DNA from: Winogradskyella sp. J14-2
GTDB taxonomy: Bacteria > Bacteroidota > Bacteroidia > Flavobacteriales > Flavobacteriaceae
Assembly: GCF_001971725.1 (NCBI RefSeq)
Contig: NZ_CP019388.1
Span: 2,932,501-2,996,500 of the forward strand
Reading direction: 5' to 3'
DNA length: 64,000 nt
Below are positions 41,500-50,725 of this stretch, piece by piece. The position numbers and the translations under genes were made by a program. Every line of letters starts with the position of its first letter. Positions within the stretch are counted from its first letter, which is position 1. The notes under the pieces were generated by a model. It had not been told where the DNA came from. It saw only the letters and a list, made by a program, of their open reading frames with translations, and ran no database searches.

Positions 41500-43722
41500 A
41501 TGATGAAGATAAGATTATTATTTATCGTTTTAACATGCTTTGCGTTTAGTATACATAGCCAAAATCTTAAGGGTGTTGTTTTAAATGAACTCAACCAGCC
41601 CCTAGAAGCAGCTTATGTGTACAATCTAAATTCAGAATCTCACGCGCATACTTCAGAAAATGGTGTGTTTTACATTAATAAAACCAATGTAGGCGACTCG
41701 TTGAAAATAGGAATATTGGGTTATAAAACTAAAGTATTACAAATTACGAGTAGAGAAGATTTGGTTATTCTTTTAGAAGAGAAAGTATTTCAGTTAGATG
41801 AGATGGTTATTAGACAAGAACTAAATCCTGTTAGCACAATAACCAGATTAGATCTTAATGTATCTCCGGTAAATTCTTCCCAAGAAGTTTTAAGAAAAGT
41901 GCCTGGATTATTTATTGGTCAGCATGCAGGAGGTGGTAAAGCAGAGCAGATTTTTCTGCGAGGCTTTGATGTAGATCATGGTACAGACGTAAGTATTGGT
42001 GTAGACGGAATGCCTGTTAACATGGTGTCTCATGCACACGGACAGGGTTATAGCGATCTACATTTTGTAATACCAGAAACCGTAAATAAGATAGATTTTG
42101 GTAAAGGAGCTTATTATGCCTCTGAAGGAGATTTTAATACCGCAGGTTATGTAAATTTTAAAACCAAAGACTATATAGATAAAAGCAGTGTATCATTTTC
42201 GCTTGGGCAGTTTAATACCTTAAGGACTGTGGGTCTGTTCAATTTATTGGAGAATGCTAAAAGCCAAAACGCTTACATGGTCGTAGAGTACATAGGTACA
42301 GATGGCCCTTTTGATTCTCCACAAAACTTTAACCGACTGAACCTATTTGGAAAATATGTAACCTATTCACCTGAAAATGATAAATTAACACTTACAGCAT
42401 CGCATTTTACAAGCCGTTGGGATGCCTCTGGTCAAATACCGCAACGCGAGGTTGATAATGGCAACATTACACGGTTTGGTGCTATAGATGATACAGAAGG
42501 TGGCGAAACATCTAGAACCAATTTGAGTGTTTTATACAATAAGTACATAACAGATAATGCAACATTGAGCGCTAATGCCTATTATACACAATATGCTTTT
42601 GAGTTGTTTTCTAACTTCACTTTTTTCTTAGAAGACCCTGTAAATGGCGATCAGATAAAACAAAAGGAAAATAGGCAGATTTTTGGAGCGAATGCAGAGA
42701 TAAATTATTCGACTTATTTAGGTAGTACAGAAATGAATCTCACATCGGGTTTCGGTTTACGGCACGACATTGTAGATGACGTAGAACTATCTAAAACCCT
42801 AAACAGAACAACCACTTTAGAGAATATCCAATTAGGTAATATTAATCAAACTAATATTGATGCCTTTATAAAAGCAGATTTTGAGTTGGGTAAATTTAAA
42901 ATAGCTCCTGCCTTGCGTTTAGATTATTTTAAGTTTATGTACAACGATGTGTTGCAAACTAATTATGAAACACAGTCGGAAACAAAAACAATTGTTAGTC
43001 CAAAACTAAATTTTTATTACAATGCCAAAGATAATTTACAACTTTACTTAAAATCAGGATTAGGATTTCATTCTAACGATGCCAGAGTAGTTGTTGCTAA
43101 TAATGGTAAAGATATTCTACCTCGTTCTTATGGTGCTGATCTCGGAACAATCTGGAAACCGTTTCCAAAATTGGTAATTAACTCGGCACTATGGTATTTA
43201 TTTTTAGAACAAGAGTTTGTGTATGTTGGTGATGCAGGCATTGTAGAACCAAGTGGCAAAACCAACCGCTATGGAGTTGATTTAGGCTTAAGATATCAGG
43301 CCAATGATTGGTTGTTTTTAGATGCTGATGCTACGTATACACACGCAAGAAGTATTGACGAACCAAATGGTGAAGATTTTATACCACTAGCTCCAGATTT
43401 TACATTTACAGGAGGATTATCAATAGATAATTTAGATGGATTTTCCGGTGGATTAAGATTTAGATATTTAGATAATAGACCAGCAAATGAAGACAATTCT
43501 ATAGTGGCAGAGGGTTATTTTGTTTCTGACTTTAATATTAATTATAGTATTAAAAATATTACGCTAGGTATTATGGTAGAAAATCTTTTTGATGTAGAAT
43601 GGAATGAGACTCAATTTGCAACAGAATCTCGCCTACAAAACGAGGTTAACTCGGTTGAAGAAATTCATTTTACACCAGGAACGCCTTTTTTTATTAAAGG
43701 CATCGTAACCTACAATTTTTAA
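41500..43722 (+). CDS. TonB-dependent outer-membrane receptor
   Basis: 740 residues. Signal peptide, a carboxypeptidase-regulatory-like beta-sandwich (about 22-105), a plug domain (about 110-225, 'SSQEVLRKVPGLFIGQH', 'IFLRGFDVDHGTDVSIGVDG') and a 22-strand barrel ending in 'IKGIVTYNF'. The plug includes a His-rich 'VSHAHGQGYSDLHF', suggesting a metal or metal-complex substrate, but this is inference. Linked to the TPR lipoprotein (3-base gap) and DUF4331 genes. It ends in a hairpin/terminator region. Confidence 0.9.
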   Translation: MMKIRLLFIVLTCFAFSIHSQNLKGVVLNELNQPLEAAYVYNLNSESHAHTSENGVFYINKTNVGDSLKIGILGYKTKVLQITSREDLVILLEEKVFQLDEMVIRQELNPVSTITRLDLNVSPVNSSQEVLRKVPGLFIGQHAGGGKAEQIFLRGFDVDHGTDVSIGVDGMPVNMVSHAHGQGYSDLHFVIPETVNKIDFGKGAYYASEGDFNTAGYVNFKTKDYIDKSSVSFSLGQFNTLRTVGLFNLLENAKSQNAYMVVEYIGTDGPFDSPQNFNRLNLFGKYVTYSPENDKLTLTASHFTSRWDASGQIPQREVDNGNITRFGAIDDTEGGETSRTNLSVLYNKYITDNATLSANAYYTQYAFELFSNFTFFLEDPVNGDQIKQKENRQIFGANAEINYSTYLGSTEMNLTSGFGLRHDIVDDVELSKTLNRTTTLENIQLGNINQTNIDAFIKADFELGKFKIAPALRLDYFKFMYNDVLQTNYETQSETKTIVSPKLNFYYNAKDNLQLYLKSGLGFHSNDARVVVANNGKDILPRSYGADLGTIWKPFPKLVINSALWYLFLEQEFVYVGDAGIVEPSGKTNRYGVDLGLRYQANDWLFLDADATYTHARSIDEPNGEDFIPLAPDFTFTGGLSIDNLDGFSGGLRFRYLDNRPANEDNSIVAEGYFVSDFNINYSIKNITLGIMVENLFDVEWNETQFATESRLQNEVNSVEEIHFTPGTPFFIKGIVTYNF

Positions 43723-43784
43723 AGGTCAACACTTAATTTGTGGGGAAGCAAATTAAGTTTGGTTGATTGGTTGCTAACAAGAAA

Positions 43785-43809
43785 GATTAACTGCTGATTA
43801 CAGTTAATC
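43785..43809. repeat. Inverted repeat GATTAACTG-CAGTTAATC
   Basis: Perfect 9-base arms with a 7-base loop, 62 bases after the receptor stop. It is the first of three consecutive hairpins and has no T-run, so it may be a processing or protein-binding site. Confidence 0.55.
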
Positions 43810-43810
43810 G

Positions 43811-43836
43811 GTATCATTGAAATTTGATACTTTTTT
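43811..43836 (+). terminator. Terminator-like hairpin after the TonB receptor
   Basis: GTATCA / TGATAC stem with an 8-base loop followed directly by TTTTTT. Confidence 0.6.
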
Positions 43837-43854
43837 GAGTTTTTTTGTTAGTTA

Positions 43855-43886
43855 AACACCTGCACGAAAGTGTGGGTGTTTTTTAT
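43855..43886. terminator. Bidirectional terminator with GAAA tetraloop
   Basis: An 11-base stem AACACCTGCAC / GTGTGGGTGTT with two G-T pairs and a GAAA tetraloop, followed by a T-run. It sits between the receptor gene and the convergent membrane-protein gene and can serve either side. Confidence 0.75.
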
Positions 43887-43895
43887 AATTCAGGT

Positions 43896-44255
43896 TTATC
43901 TTTTTTTAATTGATAAGGCGGCAAATTGTTTTCCAAAAATAGCTGTAAATCCAGCAGCCAAACCACCTATAACTCCTGTAACTATCATCAACATATATGG
44001 ATTTCCGCCCAGATATAAGAGTGTTGCCACGCGTTTTGCTAGTGTATAATCATTACCACTACTTAATATAAAACTGTAGAGTCCCCAAAATACGAGGATA
44101 GCTAAAAAAGGCACAAAAAACACTGCCGCTCTTTTTAACGGAAAAAATAATGAAGTTACTAAAGCAGCCGTCATTACAGACCACCAGGGCAATACAAATG
44201 ACAATAAAAATGCTACTAAGATTGTAGCAAAAAAGTTGATTAAAATATTTTTCAT
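43896..44255 (-). CDS. Small multi-pass membrane protein of unknown function
   Basis: 119 residues with about four hydrophobic segments ('INFFATILVAFLLSFVLPWW', then three more) and a short basic C-terminus. No known domain is recognised. The ATG shares one base with the TAA of the penicillin acylase gene upstream (TAATG), so translation is coupled to it. Confidence 0.6.
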   Translation of the reverse strand: MKNILINFFATILVAFLLSFVLPWWSVMTAALVTSLFFPLKRAAVFFVPFLAILVFWGLYSFILSSGNDYTLAKRVATLLYLGGNPYMLMIVTGVIGGLAAGFTAIFGKQFAALSIKKR

Positions 44256-46672
44256 TAGTTGTTAGGTGTTAAAGTTTGTGTGCTAATTATAGCATCAGTA
44301 GCTTGGTTAGATTGTAAAAAGTTAAGTTGATGATATTTTCCGGCAGCCCAATCGTCTATAAAATTATCGTAGTATTTGCTTCCTGGATTTCCAGATTGTC
44401 CACCAGGATAAATACCTAAGGCTTTGGGTGGCGAACTCATTTCAACAATCATACGCCATGAAGGTCCATGATTTTCTGAAGTGGCATTAACAATATTACG
44501 ATCTCCACCAATAGGAATATCAAATCTTGAAAATGCAGGTAAGGCTTGTAGTAAGTGACCTGCATAGGTGGCTTTATAGGTAGACCATTTGTAATCTCCT
44601 TTTTCTTCTTTAATTTCAATTAACTTTGACACAGCCCCTCTAAAAGCGATTAAAAATAAATCTTTTGCTGTTTCTACTTTGTCTTTAGTTGCTTTAATAT
44701 CCATAAACTCATGATTACCATAATTTTTTAATAGGTATATAGTTTGATAGGAAAACGGTGTATCTAGTGCAGTGTCTTCAATATCAAGTTCGTCCCAGAC
44801 CAAACTGTGCAATTTACTGTACCACTGCCTAAAAATACTGGGACCAACTTCATCAATATCGTTATTAAATTTCCATGTTTTAATTGCATTGTAGATAGAC
44901 ATTTCTTCTTCATCTAGGGGAGAAATGTCCATATGTTTTAACATGTATGGCACAATTTCAGAAGCTTTGAGATTGTAATTATTGTTATGTAATTTTTTAA
45001 AATCTTCAACACTAAATTTTTCTTTAGAATTAAAATAGTCATTAATAACTCTGTTTCTATACGTCTCGTAGCCATCATTAAAGACATAATAAGGGTAGTT
45101 TTCATCTACAGGATGCTGATTGGCAGAACTCACAAAACCACGTTCTGGATTTTTGGTATGTGCATTAAATTGTTGCGGTATATAGCTTTGCCAGTCATTT
45201 TCTGGATTACTACCATCCATTAAAAATTTTCCTTGACCTTCCCATTTATTCGGAAATTTTCCTTGTATCCATAAGGCAATATCACCTTCGGTTGAAGCAA
45301 AAACAAAGTTTTGAGCAGGTGCATTCCAGTATTGTAAAGCCTGCACATAATCATCATAATTCTTTGCTTTATTGAGCTCTAAGAATGTTTTTTGGTTATT
45401 TCCTCCTTCGTGTCCTATCCACTTCATGGCATAGCCAGCCAATTCCATATTAGACTTAAAGTTTTTGTCATATACCACAGGACCATGGTGGGTGTAGAGT
45501 ACTGTGTCTTTGTAGTTTTCTTTTCCTCTTATTTTAATGTCTTCAACACGTATGGAAACATCTTTCCATTGGCCATCATACTTATATTTCGTACGGTCTT
45601 CATTAAATTCAACCTTATACCAATCAATAACATCTCTGGTTGCATTGGTTTCTCCCCAAGCAATGTATTGGTTAAAGCCAGAAATAACACTCAGCGCACC
45701 TGGAATAGTAGCTCCAAACGCATTATGATTTGGTGTGCTTAGTTGCATAACAAACCATATAGAAGGTAGGTTAAGACCTAAATGCGGATCATTTGCCAGT
45801 ATAGGATTTCCGGTTGCTGATTTTGTGCCTGATACAGCCCAGTTATTACTACCATTATCTGGATTTGGTTTTGAGATTGTTTCTGTGATGGTGTCTAATA
45901 CAGCCTTACTATTTGGCAAAGGTGTTTGCGGTACATCTATAAAGCTCCAATCGGTTTCTTTTGGTATTACAGGATCTGTAATGTCGAAGAAATCAGGAAA
46001 CAATAAATCAAAATTATCTTTACCGAGTAATCGTAATGCATTGGTGTATTCTAAATCATCATCATTACCAGCTAGCATTTTGGTCATGTACATTAATAAT
46101 AATGCTGTTTTTTTTGGTGTCCAAGCTTCGGGCTTATAGTCTAGTAATTTGTATTCAACAGGATAATCTTCAGGTTTTAATTGACTGATATAGGCATTAA
46201 CTCCATCTGCATAATCTTTAATATATCCTAAGGTTTCTTTATCATATTTTTCCATATAAGCTATAGCTTGGTCTGCTCCATAGCCCATGCCTCTGCGACG
46301 TTCTGTACGGTCATAATCTAGTGCTTTTTCGCCAATGATTTCAGATAAACGTCCAGAGGCAGCAAAGGTCTGAAACTCGAGTTGCCATAAACGATGTTTG
46401 GCGGTTAAGTACCCTTGCGCTTTGTAGAGATCACTTTCATTTTGAGCAAAAACATGTGGAATGAGTTGTTCATCATAGTGAACGGTAACTTTGTCTTTTA
46501 ATCCAGGAATTCTAACATTTCCAGAAATAGATTCGGTTGATTCATTTTGCCAAATACCAGAATATGGATTCAAAAATTTACCAATTGGTGGAATGGAGCC
46601 TAGTTTGGTGTTTAGGGTAAAAAAAAGTCCTATCGTTAATACGAAAGAGACAATGAGCTTAGCATATTTCAT
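44255..46672 (-). CDS. Penicillin acylase-family (Ntn) amidase
   Basis: 805 residues. An N-terminal hydrophobic segment (about 5-20) suggests export or anchoring. The Ntn-hydrolase nucleophile region is 'GSNNWAVSG', with the predicted autoprocessed Ser275 (codon 45848-45850). 'NDPHLGLNLPSIWF' and 'RDVIDWYKVEF' follow. The family cleaves side-chain amides of beta-lactams or acyl-homoserine lactones; the natural substrate here is unknown. Length is normal for the family. It overlaps the small membrane-protein gene. Confidence 0.9.
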   Translation of the reverse strand: MKYAKLIVSFVLTIGLFFTLNTKLGSIPPIGKFLNPYSGIWQNESTESISGNVRIPGLKDKVTVHYDEQLIPHVFAQNESDLYKAQGYLTAKHRLWQLEFQTFAASGRLSEIIGEKALDYDRTERRRGMGYGADQAIAYMEKYDKETLGYIKDYADGVNAYISQLKPEDYPVEYKLLDYKPEAWTPKKTALLLMYMTKMLAGNDDDLEYTNALRLLGKDNFDLLFPDFFDITDPVIPKETDWSFIDVPQTPLPNSKAVLDTITETISKPNPDNGSNNWAVSGTKSATGNPILANDPHLGLNLPSIWFVMQLSTPNHNAFGATIPGALSVISGFNQYIAWGETNATRDVIDWYKVEFNEDRTKYKYDGQWKDVSIRVEDIKIRGKENYKDTVLYTHHGPVVYDKNFKSNMELAGYAMKWIGHEGGNNQKTFLELNKAKNYDDYVQALQYWNAPAQNFVFASTEGDIALWIQGKFPNKWEGQGKFLMDGSNPENDWQSYIPQQFNAHTKNPERGFVSSANQHPVDENYPYYVFNDGYETYRNRVINDYFNSKEKFSVEDFKKLHNNNYNLKASEIVPYMLKHMDISPLDEEEMSIYNAIKTWKFNNDIDEVGPSIFRQWYSKLHSLVWDELDIEDTALDTPFSYQTIYLLKNYGNHEFMDIKATKDKVETAKDLFLIAFRGAVSKLIEIKEEKGDYKWSTYKATYAGHLLQALPAFSRFDIPIGGDRNIVNATSENHGPSWRMIVEMSSPPKALGIYPGGQSGNPGSKYYDNFIDDWAAGKYHQLNFLQSNQATDAIISTQTLTPNN

Positions 46673-46708
46673 TAGGTAGCACTATTTGAGGCCTAAAAAT
46701 ACCAAATA

Positions 46709-47191
46709 TTATTCTAAGCTTATATAATCCACAAGAAGTTTAAAACTCTCCTTTTTCTTATTTCCGATTAAAAAGGCTATTTCTTCCATTTTATTTCCTT
46801 CAAAATTAGGAATGTCTAATCGATAACCTCTAAAAGAGGCATACATGTCTTTAAATAGAATTTTTATAGTTTGCCAATCACCCGATGTTGCGAATTTATA
46901 AATGTATGAGTGACGATTATTACGGCTATTTTTTACTCTAAACTGATAGGTTTTGCCGTCACCTTTTAGACGTATACTAAATGTTGAAAAGTTTGATGAG
47001 TCTAGTGTTTCAAAATAATGGCGGACAGACGAAAAACCACCATTGTTCTCTAAGGAGATTTGTCCGTAAAATTCTCCGTGGCCGTCTTCATTAATTTTTA
47101 GGTGACCATCAGAACGTCCACCCATAACAACATCATCTAAAATTGCCCAACTATCTAGTTTGCTTTCAGAATTAAATTGATATAAAGTCAT
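46709..47191 (-). CDS. CIA30-family protein (lacks its apparent signal peptide)
   Basis: 160 residues of the CIA30/NDUFAF1-like jelly-roll domain: 'WAILDDVVMGGRSDGHL', 'GQISLENNGGFSSVRHYF', 'YIYKFATSGDWQTIKILF' and 'IPNFEGNKMEEIAFLIG'. The ATG at 47189-47191 starts directly at the domain, with no signal peptide. In-frame upstream codons 47198-47239 encode a signal-like leader but are cut off by a TAA at 47195-47197. Relatives in Bacteroidota usually carry an export signal (from family knowledge), so this is either a nonsense mutation or a gene that uses an internal start. Function unclear; bacterial members are uncharacterised. Confidence 0.8.
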   Translation of the reverse strand: MTLYQFNSESKLDSWAILDDVVMGGRSDGHLKINEDGHGEFYGQISLENNGGFSSVRHYFETLDSSNFSTFSIRLKGDGKTYQFRVKNSRNNRHSYIYKFATSGDWQTIKILFKDMYASFRGYRLDIPNFEGNKMEEIAFLIGNKKKESFKLLVDYISLE

Positions 47192-47194
47192 AGA

Positions 47195-47239
47195 TTATTG
47201 TAATGAGATAAATAATAACAAGGCATAGAGTCTTAACAT
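47195..47239 (-). other. Signal-peptide-like leader ending in TAA, in frame with CIA30 gene
   Basis: ATG 47237-47239 encodes 'MLRLYALLLFISLQ' followed by TAA (47195-47197), then one codon and the CIA30 ATG, all in one frame. The leader is hydrophobic like a signal peptide. A C-to-T change (CAA to TAA) could explain it. Confidence 0.55.
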
Positions 47240-47309
47240 CTTTTTTAAATAAAGTTACAAAATACTAGACCGACCTTTTCTGGTTTTCTAAAAATCTTAA
47301 CGCTTTTAC

Positions 47310-47606
47310 TTAGCGTAACACTAATTTTTTTACAATCTCTTTACCAATTGACTCGTTTAGCATTTTTACGATTTTTTCATTGCCATAACTCAGTTCTTCA
47401 CGCAATACGCTAGAGCTTAGTTGCACATAAAGCGTCTCGTGTTTTAGTTCTATTGCTGTTGTATAATTGTTAACGCCATTTCCCATGAGATTAGCCCAAG
47501 CTTCTCGAACATTTACTTTGTCTAAACCAGCTTCTAGATTATTGGTTTGTACAAATTCTTTTAAAATTTCTTCTATTGGACGGTTATCGTTGTTTCGTTT
47601 TGCCAT
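47310..47606 (-). CDS. DUF721 (DciA-like) protein
   Basis: 98 residues. Basic N-terminus ('MAKRNNDNRPIEEILKEFVQ'), then the DUF721 core 'VREAWANLMGNGVNNYT' and 'YVQLSSSVLREELSYGNEKI'. Homologues of DciA load the replicative helicase in bacteria that lack DnaC/DnaI (established for DciA); this short version is typical of Bacteroidota. It is in the same minus-strand run as recF, which fits a replication/repair context. Confidence 0.8.
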   Translation of the reverse strand: MAKRNNDNRPIEEILKEFVQTNNLEAGLDKVNVREAWANLMGNGVNNYTTAIELKHETLYVQLSSSVLREELSYGNEKIVKMLNESIGKEIVKKLVLR

Positions 47607-47621
47607 TTTCTATCACCACTA

Positions 47622-48041
47622 TTAATCAATATCCAATTGTATTGGTATATAACGCTTGTATAAATATACGTCCTTATTTTCATTACTTACTTTTAAATGC
47701 TTTTCTGAAGCTTCTAAAACGGTTTCCTTCCACTCCGCATAAGCCGTTTTATAGTACATGACGAGTTTGTTGTTTTCAATTTTTAAGGTAATCGCTTCAG
47801 CATCGTCAGAGGTAAAATAGGTGTCGTTAATACCAGGTTTTAATTTTTTTCTGAATCCTTGCAGACTATCATTAATATTAATATAATCTATAGTTTCGTT
47901 GAATTGATATTGTTTTACAGTGCCATTGGCTAAAGTGACTTCCTCAATCTCCCAATAACCATTGAGGTGTGTTATGAGTGTTTCAGGGTTTTTAGAACAG
48001 CTAAATATCAGAATCAGTAGGATAAAGCTAAACTTTCTCAT
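47622..48041 (-). CDS. Lipocalin-like lipoprotein
   Basis: 139 residues. Lipoprotein signal '[13 protein letters not shown]' (Cys15), then a short beta-barrel-like domain beginning '[15 protein letters not shown]' and ending '[17 protein letters not shown]' and 'YKRYIPIQ'. The GxW-type start resembles small bacterial lipocalins. Ligand unknown. The ATG overlaps the recF TGA (ATGA), so the genes are coupled. Confidence 0.65.
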   Translation of the reverse strand: MRKFSFILLILIFSCSKNPETLITHLNGYWEIEEVTLANGTVKQYQFNETIDYININDSLQGFRKKLKPGINDTYFTSDDAEAITLKIENNKLVMYYKTAYAEWKETVLEASEKHLKVSNENKDVYLYKRYIPIQLDID

Positions 48042-49117
48042 AGTTTAAAAATTTTATAAGATTGATGAATTTGCTTAACCACATTTTCTGTTCGCTCGGC
48101 ATGGGTGTCGCTAATAAAAATCTGACCAAAATGGTCATTATCTACTAAACTAATGATTTGTGCTACTCTATTTTCATCTAACTTATCAAAAATGTCATCG
48201 AGTAGTAAAATAGGCGAGACACCACTTTGTTGCTTTATAAAATCGAATTGCGCCAGTTTTAAAGCAATTAAAAAGGATTTTTGCTGTCCTTGACTGCCAA
48301 ATTTCTTTATGGGAAAATCATCAATTGTAAACACTAAATCATCCTTGTGCGTTCCTACGCTTGTGTATTGTAAAGCCTTGTCTTTGTTAATGTTGGTTTT
48401 TAAAAGTTCTATTAATTCACCATCAAACAAATCGCTTTTGTATTTTAAATTTATAGCTTCTTTACTTTGGCTAATGGCTTCGTATCGTTCTTTAAAAATT
48501 GGGATAAATACACTTAAAAATTCATCACGTTTTTTAAAAATCTCTGCACTATAGGTGTTTAGTTGTTCGTTATATATAGCAAGTGTGTCTGCATTAAAGG
48601 TGTTGTTGAGAGCAAAATATTTTAAAAGCGCATTACGTTGCGAAAGTACTTTGTTGTAGGCTATAAGTGCAGATAAATATGCTTTATCACTTTGTGAAAT
48701 CACACTATCTATAAACTTACGTCTAGTGTCACTGCCTTCAATGATTAGGTCTCTGTCAGCTGGAGATATAATCACCAGTGGAATAAAACCGATGTGGTCA
48801 CTAAATTTTTCATAAGCTTTACCGTTGCGTTTTATGATTTTTTTTTGACCTCTTTTTAACGAAACAATAATTTTTTCACTGCGCTCATTTTTGGTGAAAT
48901 TACCATCAACCACAAAAAATTCGGTGCCATGTTTTATGTTTTGTACAGCAACAGGATTAAAATAGCTTTTACCAAAAGCCAAATGATAAATAGCGTCTAA
49001 AGCGTTTGTTTTACCAATGCCATTAGCACCAACAAAGCAATTTATTTTACTGTCAAAATCGAAAACCTGACTTTCAAAATTTTTGTAATTAACTAAAGAT
49101 AATGCGTTTAGAACCAT
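48038..49117 (-). CDS. recF: DNA replication and repair protein RecF
   Basis: 359 residues from ATG 49115-49117 ('[20 protein letters not shown]'); a longer frame begins 34 codons upstream, but its extra residues are unlike any RecF N-terminus, so the inner start is preferred. Walker A '[16 protein letters not shown]', signature region with '[17 protein letters not shown]', and Walker B '[14 protein letters not shown]'. It acts in recombinational gap repair with RecO and RecR. Divergent from the TPR gene at 49259. It is followed by the lipocalin-like gene with overlapping ATGA. Confidence 0.95.
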   Translation of the reverse strand: MVLNALSLVNYKNFESQVFDFDSKINCFVGANGIGKTNALDAIYHLAFGKSYFNPVAVQNIKHGTEFFVVDGNFTKNERSEKIIVSLKRGQKKIIKRNGKAYEKFSDHIGFIPLVIISPADRDLIIEGSDTRRKFIDSVISQSDKAYLSALIAYNKVLSQRNALLKYFALNNTFNADTLAIYNEQLNTYSAEIFKKRDEFLSVFIPIFKERYEAISQSKEAINLKYKSDLFDGELIELLKTNINKDKALQYTSVGTHKDDLVFTIDDFPIKKFGSQGQQKSFLIALKLAQFDFIKQQSGVSPILLLDDIFDKLDENRVAQIISLVDNDHFGQIFISDTHAERTENVVKQIHQSYKIFKL

Positions 49118-49228
49118 AAAAAATAGATGTTCTTTGCTTGAATTTAGTGGTGTTTTAATGTAATTAATAGTCTTGCAAATTATTGAAAAATAACGAATAA
49201 TTAGGCTTTTAAATCCCAATAAAAATTA

Positions 49229-49236
49229 TATTTTTG
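49229..49236 (+). promoter_or_regulatory. -7 element (TATTTTTG) of the TPR-ribH operon
   Basis: Exact match to TAnnTTTG, 22 bases before the ATG at 49259. The -33 position has a T-run rather than TTG. Confidence 0.45.
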
Positions 49237-49258
49237 CGCACGCAATAATAGACAAGAT

Positions 49259-50026
49259 ATGGCAACGTATAAGAAAAGAGGCTATAAACCAAAAACTAAA
49301 AAAGAAAAGGAAGTAGTAGTTGAAGAAAACTCAACTACAGCAGAAGTATTTAATACTTTAGATGAAGGAGCTTCAAAAACAGAAGAATGGTTTGTTAAAA
49401 ATCAAAACTACATTGTTGGTGTCATCGCTGCAGTGGCAATTGTAGTGCTCGGTTATTTAGGGTACAATAAATTTATTGTAGAGCCTCAAGAAAAAGAGGC
49501 AATGAACGAAATGTATCAAGCCAAAAAATATTTTGAAGATGCTGCTAATGGTATTTCATCAGATTCACTTTACCTTATGGCTATCGAAGGAGGAGAAGGA
49601 AAGTTTGGTATGAAGGATATTGCCAAAGAATACAGTGGTACACCAGCAGGAAACCTTGCAAATTACTATGCTGGTATATCGTATTTAAACCTGAAAGATT
49701 ATGAAAAAGCAATAAGCTACCTACAAGAATTTACAAGCGATGCTTCCATTCCTGGTCCAATAGTTAAAGGCGCTATTGGTGATGCATTTGTACAATTAGA
49801 GCAGTACAAAGAAGGATTAGATTATTACGAAAAAGCATTTAAAGCTGATGTAAACAACTATACAACCCCAATGTTTTTAATGAAAGCAGCTCGTATCGCT
49901 ATTAGATTAAACGAAAACCAAAAAGCTTTAGATTACTTAAAGCGTATAAAGAATGAATTTGACAGTTCTACAGAAGCTGCACAAGTTGATGTTTTAATAG
50001 GTATGGTTGAAGTTAAAATGCAATAA
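49259..50026 (+). CDS. Membrane-anchored TPR protein (YfgM-like)
   Basis: 255 residues. Lys-rich cytoplasmic start ('MATYKKRGYKPKTKKEKEV'), a single membrane helix ('VGVIAAVAIVVLGYLGY' around 53-69), then TPR helices ('YYAGISYLNLKDYEKAISYL', 'YKEGLDYYEKAFKAD'). The layout matches YfgM-type proteins, which act with periplasmic folding factors in E. coli; the role here is inferred. It precedes ribH with no gap (stop and next ATG adjacent), a coupling common in this lineage. Confidence 0.85.
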   Translation: MATYKKRGYKPKTKKEKEVVVEENSTTAEVFNTLDEGASKTEEWFVKNQNYIVGVIAAVAIVVLGYLGYNKFIVEPQEKEAMNEMYQAKKYFEDAANGISSDSLYLMAIEGGEGKFGMKDIAKEYSGTPAGNLANYYAGISYLNLKDYEKAISYLQEFTSDASIPGPIVKGAIGDAFVQLEQYKEGLDYYEKAFKADVNNYTTPMFLMKAARIAIRLNENQKALDYLKRIKNEFDSSTEAAQVDVLIGMVEVKMQ

Positions 50027-50533
50027 ATGGCTACCGCAAATCATAATTTATCAAATTACGATAAAGCAATAATCCCAAACGCGAAAGACTTTCGGTTTGG
50101 GATTGTTGTTTCAGAATGGAATGAAAAAATAACAGAAGGACTTTGGCAAGGTGCTTTTGATGCATTACTAGATTGTGGTGCACAAAAAGAAAACATTGTT
50201 CGCTGGAATGTGCCAGGAACATTTGAACTTACCTATGGAGCTGCCAGAATGTCTAAAAGCATTTATGCCGAATCTGGCATGTTAGATGCTATTATAGTTA
50301 TAGGTTGCGTTATACAAGGCGAAACCAAACACTTCGATTTTGTTTGCGAAGGCGTTACACAAGGTATTAAGGATCTCAATCTAAAAGGAGATATACCTGT
50401 TGTTTTCTGTGTGCTAACAGATAACAATATGCAACAATCTATTGACCGGTCTGGTGGAAAGCATGGTAACAAAGGCACCGAAGCTGCCATCACCGCAATT
50501 AAAATGGCACAGCTTAGAAAAGAGACGAAGTAG
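50027..50533 (+). CDS. ribH: 6,7-dimethyl-8-ribityllumazine synthase
   Basis: 168 residues. Condenses 5-amino-6-ribitylamino-uracil with 3,4-dihydroxybutanone phosphate in riboflavin synthesis; forms icosahedral or pentameric shells. Active-site features: 'VVSEWNEKIT', 'NVPGTFELTYGAARM', 'GCVIQGETKHFDFVCE' with the catalytic His, and 'NNMQQSIDRSGGKHGNKG'. It starts immediately after the TPR gene. No FMN riboswitch is visible. The next genes are two small membrane proteins. Confidence 0.95.
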   Translation: MATANHNLSNYDKAIIPNAKDFRFGIVVSEWNEKITEGLWQGAFDALLDCGAQKENIVRWNVPGTFELTYGAARMSKSIYAESGMLDAIIVIGCVIQGETKHFDFVCEGVTQGIKDLNLKGDIPVVFCVLTDNNMQQSIDRSGGKHGNKGTEAAITAIKMAQLRKETK

Positions 50534-50610
50534 TATTAAGTAGGCAGTAAGTAATACCTAGGAAATAGTACCTATTCTTAATTTATCACGTATTACTTTA
50601 CACTTAGTAC
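50531..50610. repeat. Long imperfect hairpin after ribH
   Basis: The arms AGTATTAAGT (50531-50540) / ACTTAGTACT (50601-50610) and GTAAGTAATAC (50546-50556) / GTATTACTTTAC (50589-50600) pair with G-T and a one-base bulge. The intervening loop holds a small stem (around AGGAAATAG/CTATTCTT). The element begins at the ribH stop and could be a structured 3' end or a mobile palindrome. Confidence 0.5.
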
Positions 50611-50686
50611 TAGTTCACTCAATAATGGCATCCTTTTTGTTGATAATTTTAAGGAATCCTTAGGCATTTTTTCCTTGTATTTTAAG

Positions 50687-50694
50687 TACTTTTG
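50687..50694 (+). promoter_or_regulatory. -7 element (TACTTTTG) before the small membrane-protein genes
   Basis: Exact match to TAnnTTTG, 31 bases before the TTG start at 50726. No clear TTG at -33. It suggests the small genes and mutL can be transcribed independently of ribH. Confidence 0.45.
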
Positions 50695-50725
50695 AGACAA
50701 TCAAGGTTTTAATTTATAAGGCAAC

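Noticed and set aside
49980..50030. FMN riboswitch upstream of ribH
   Set aside because: The upstream coding sequence runs directly into ribH with no leader, so no riboswitch can fit.
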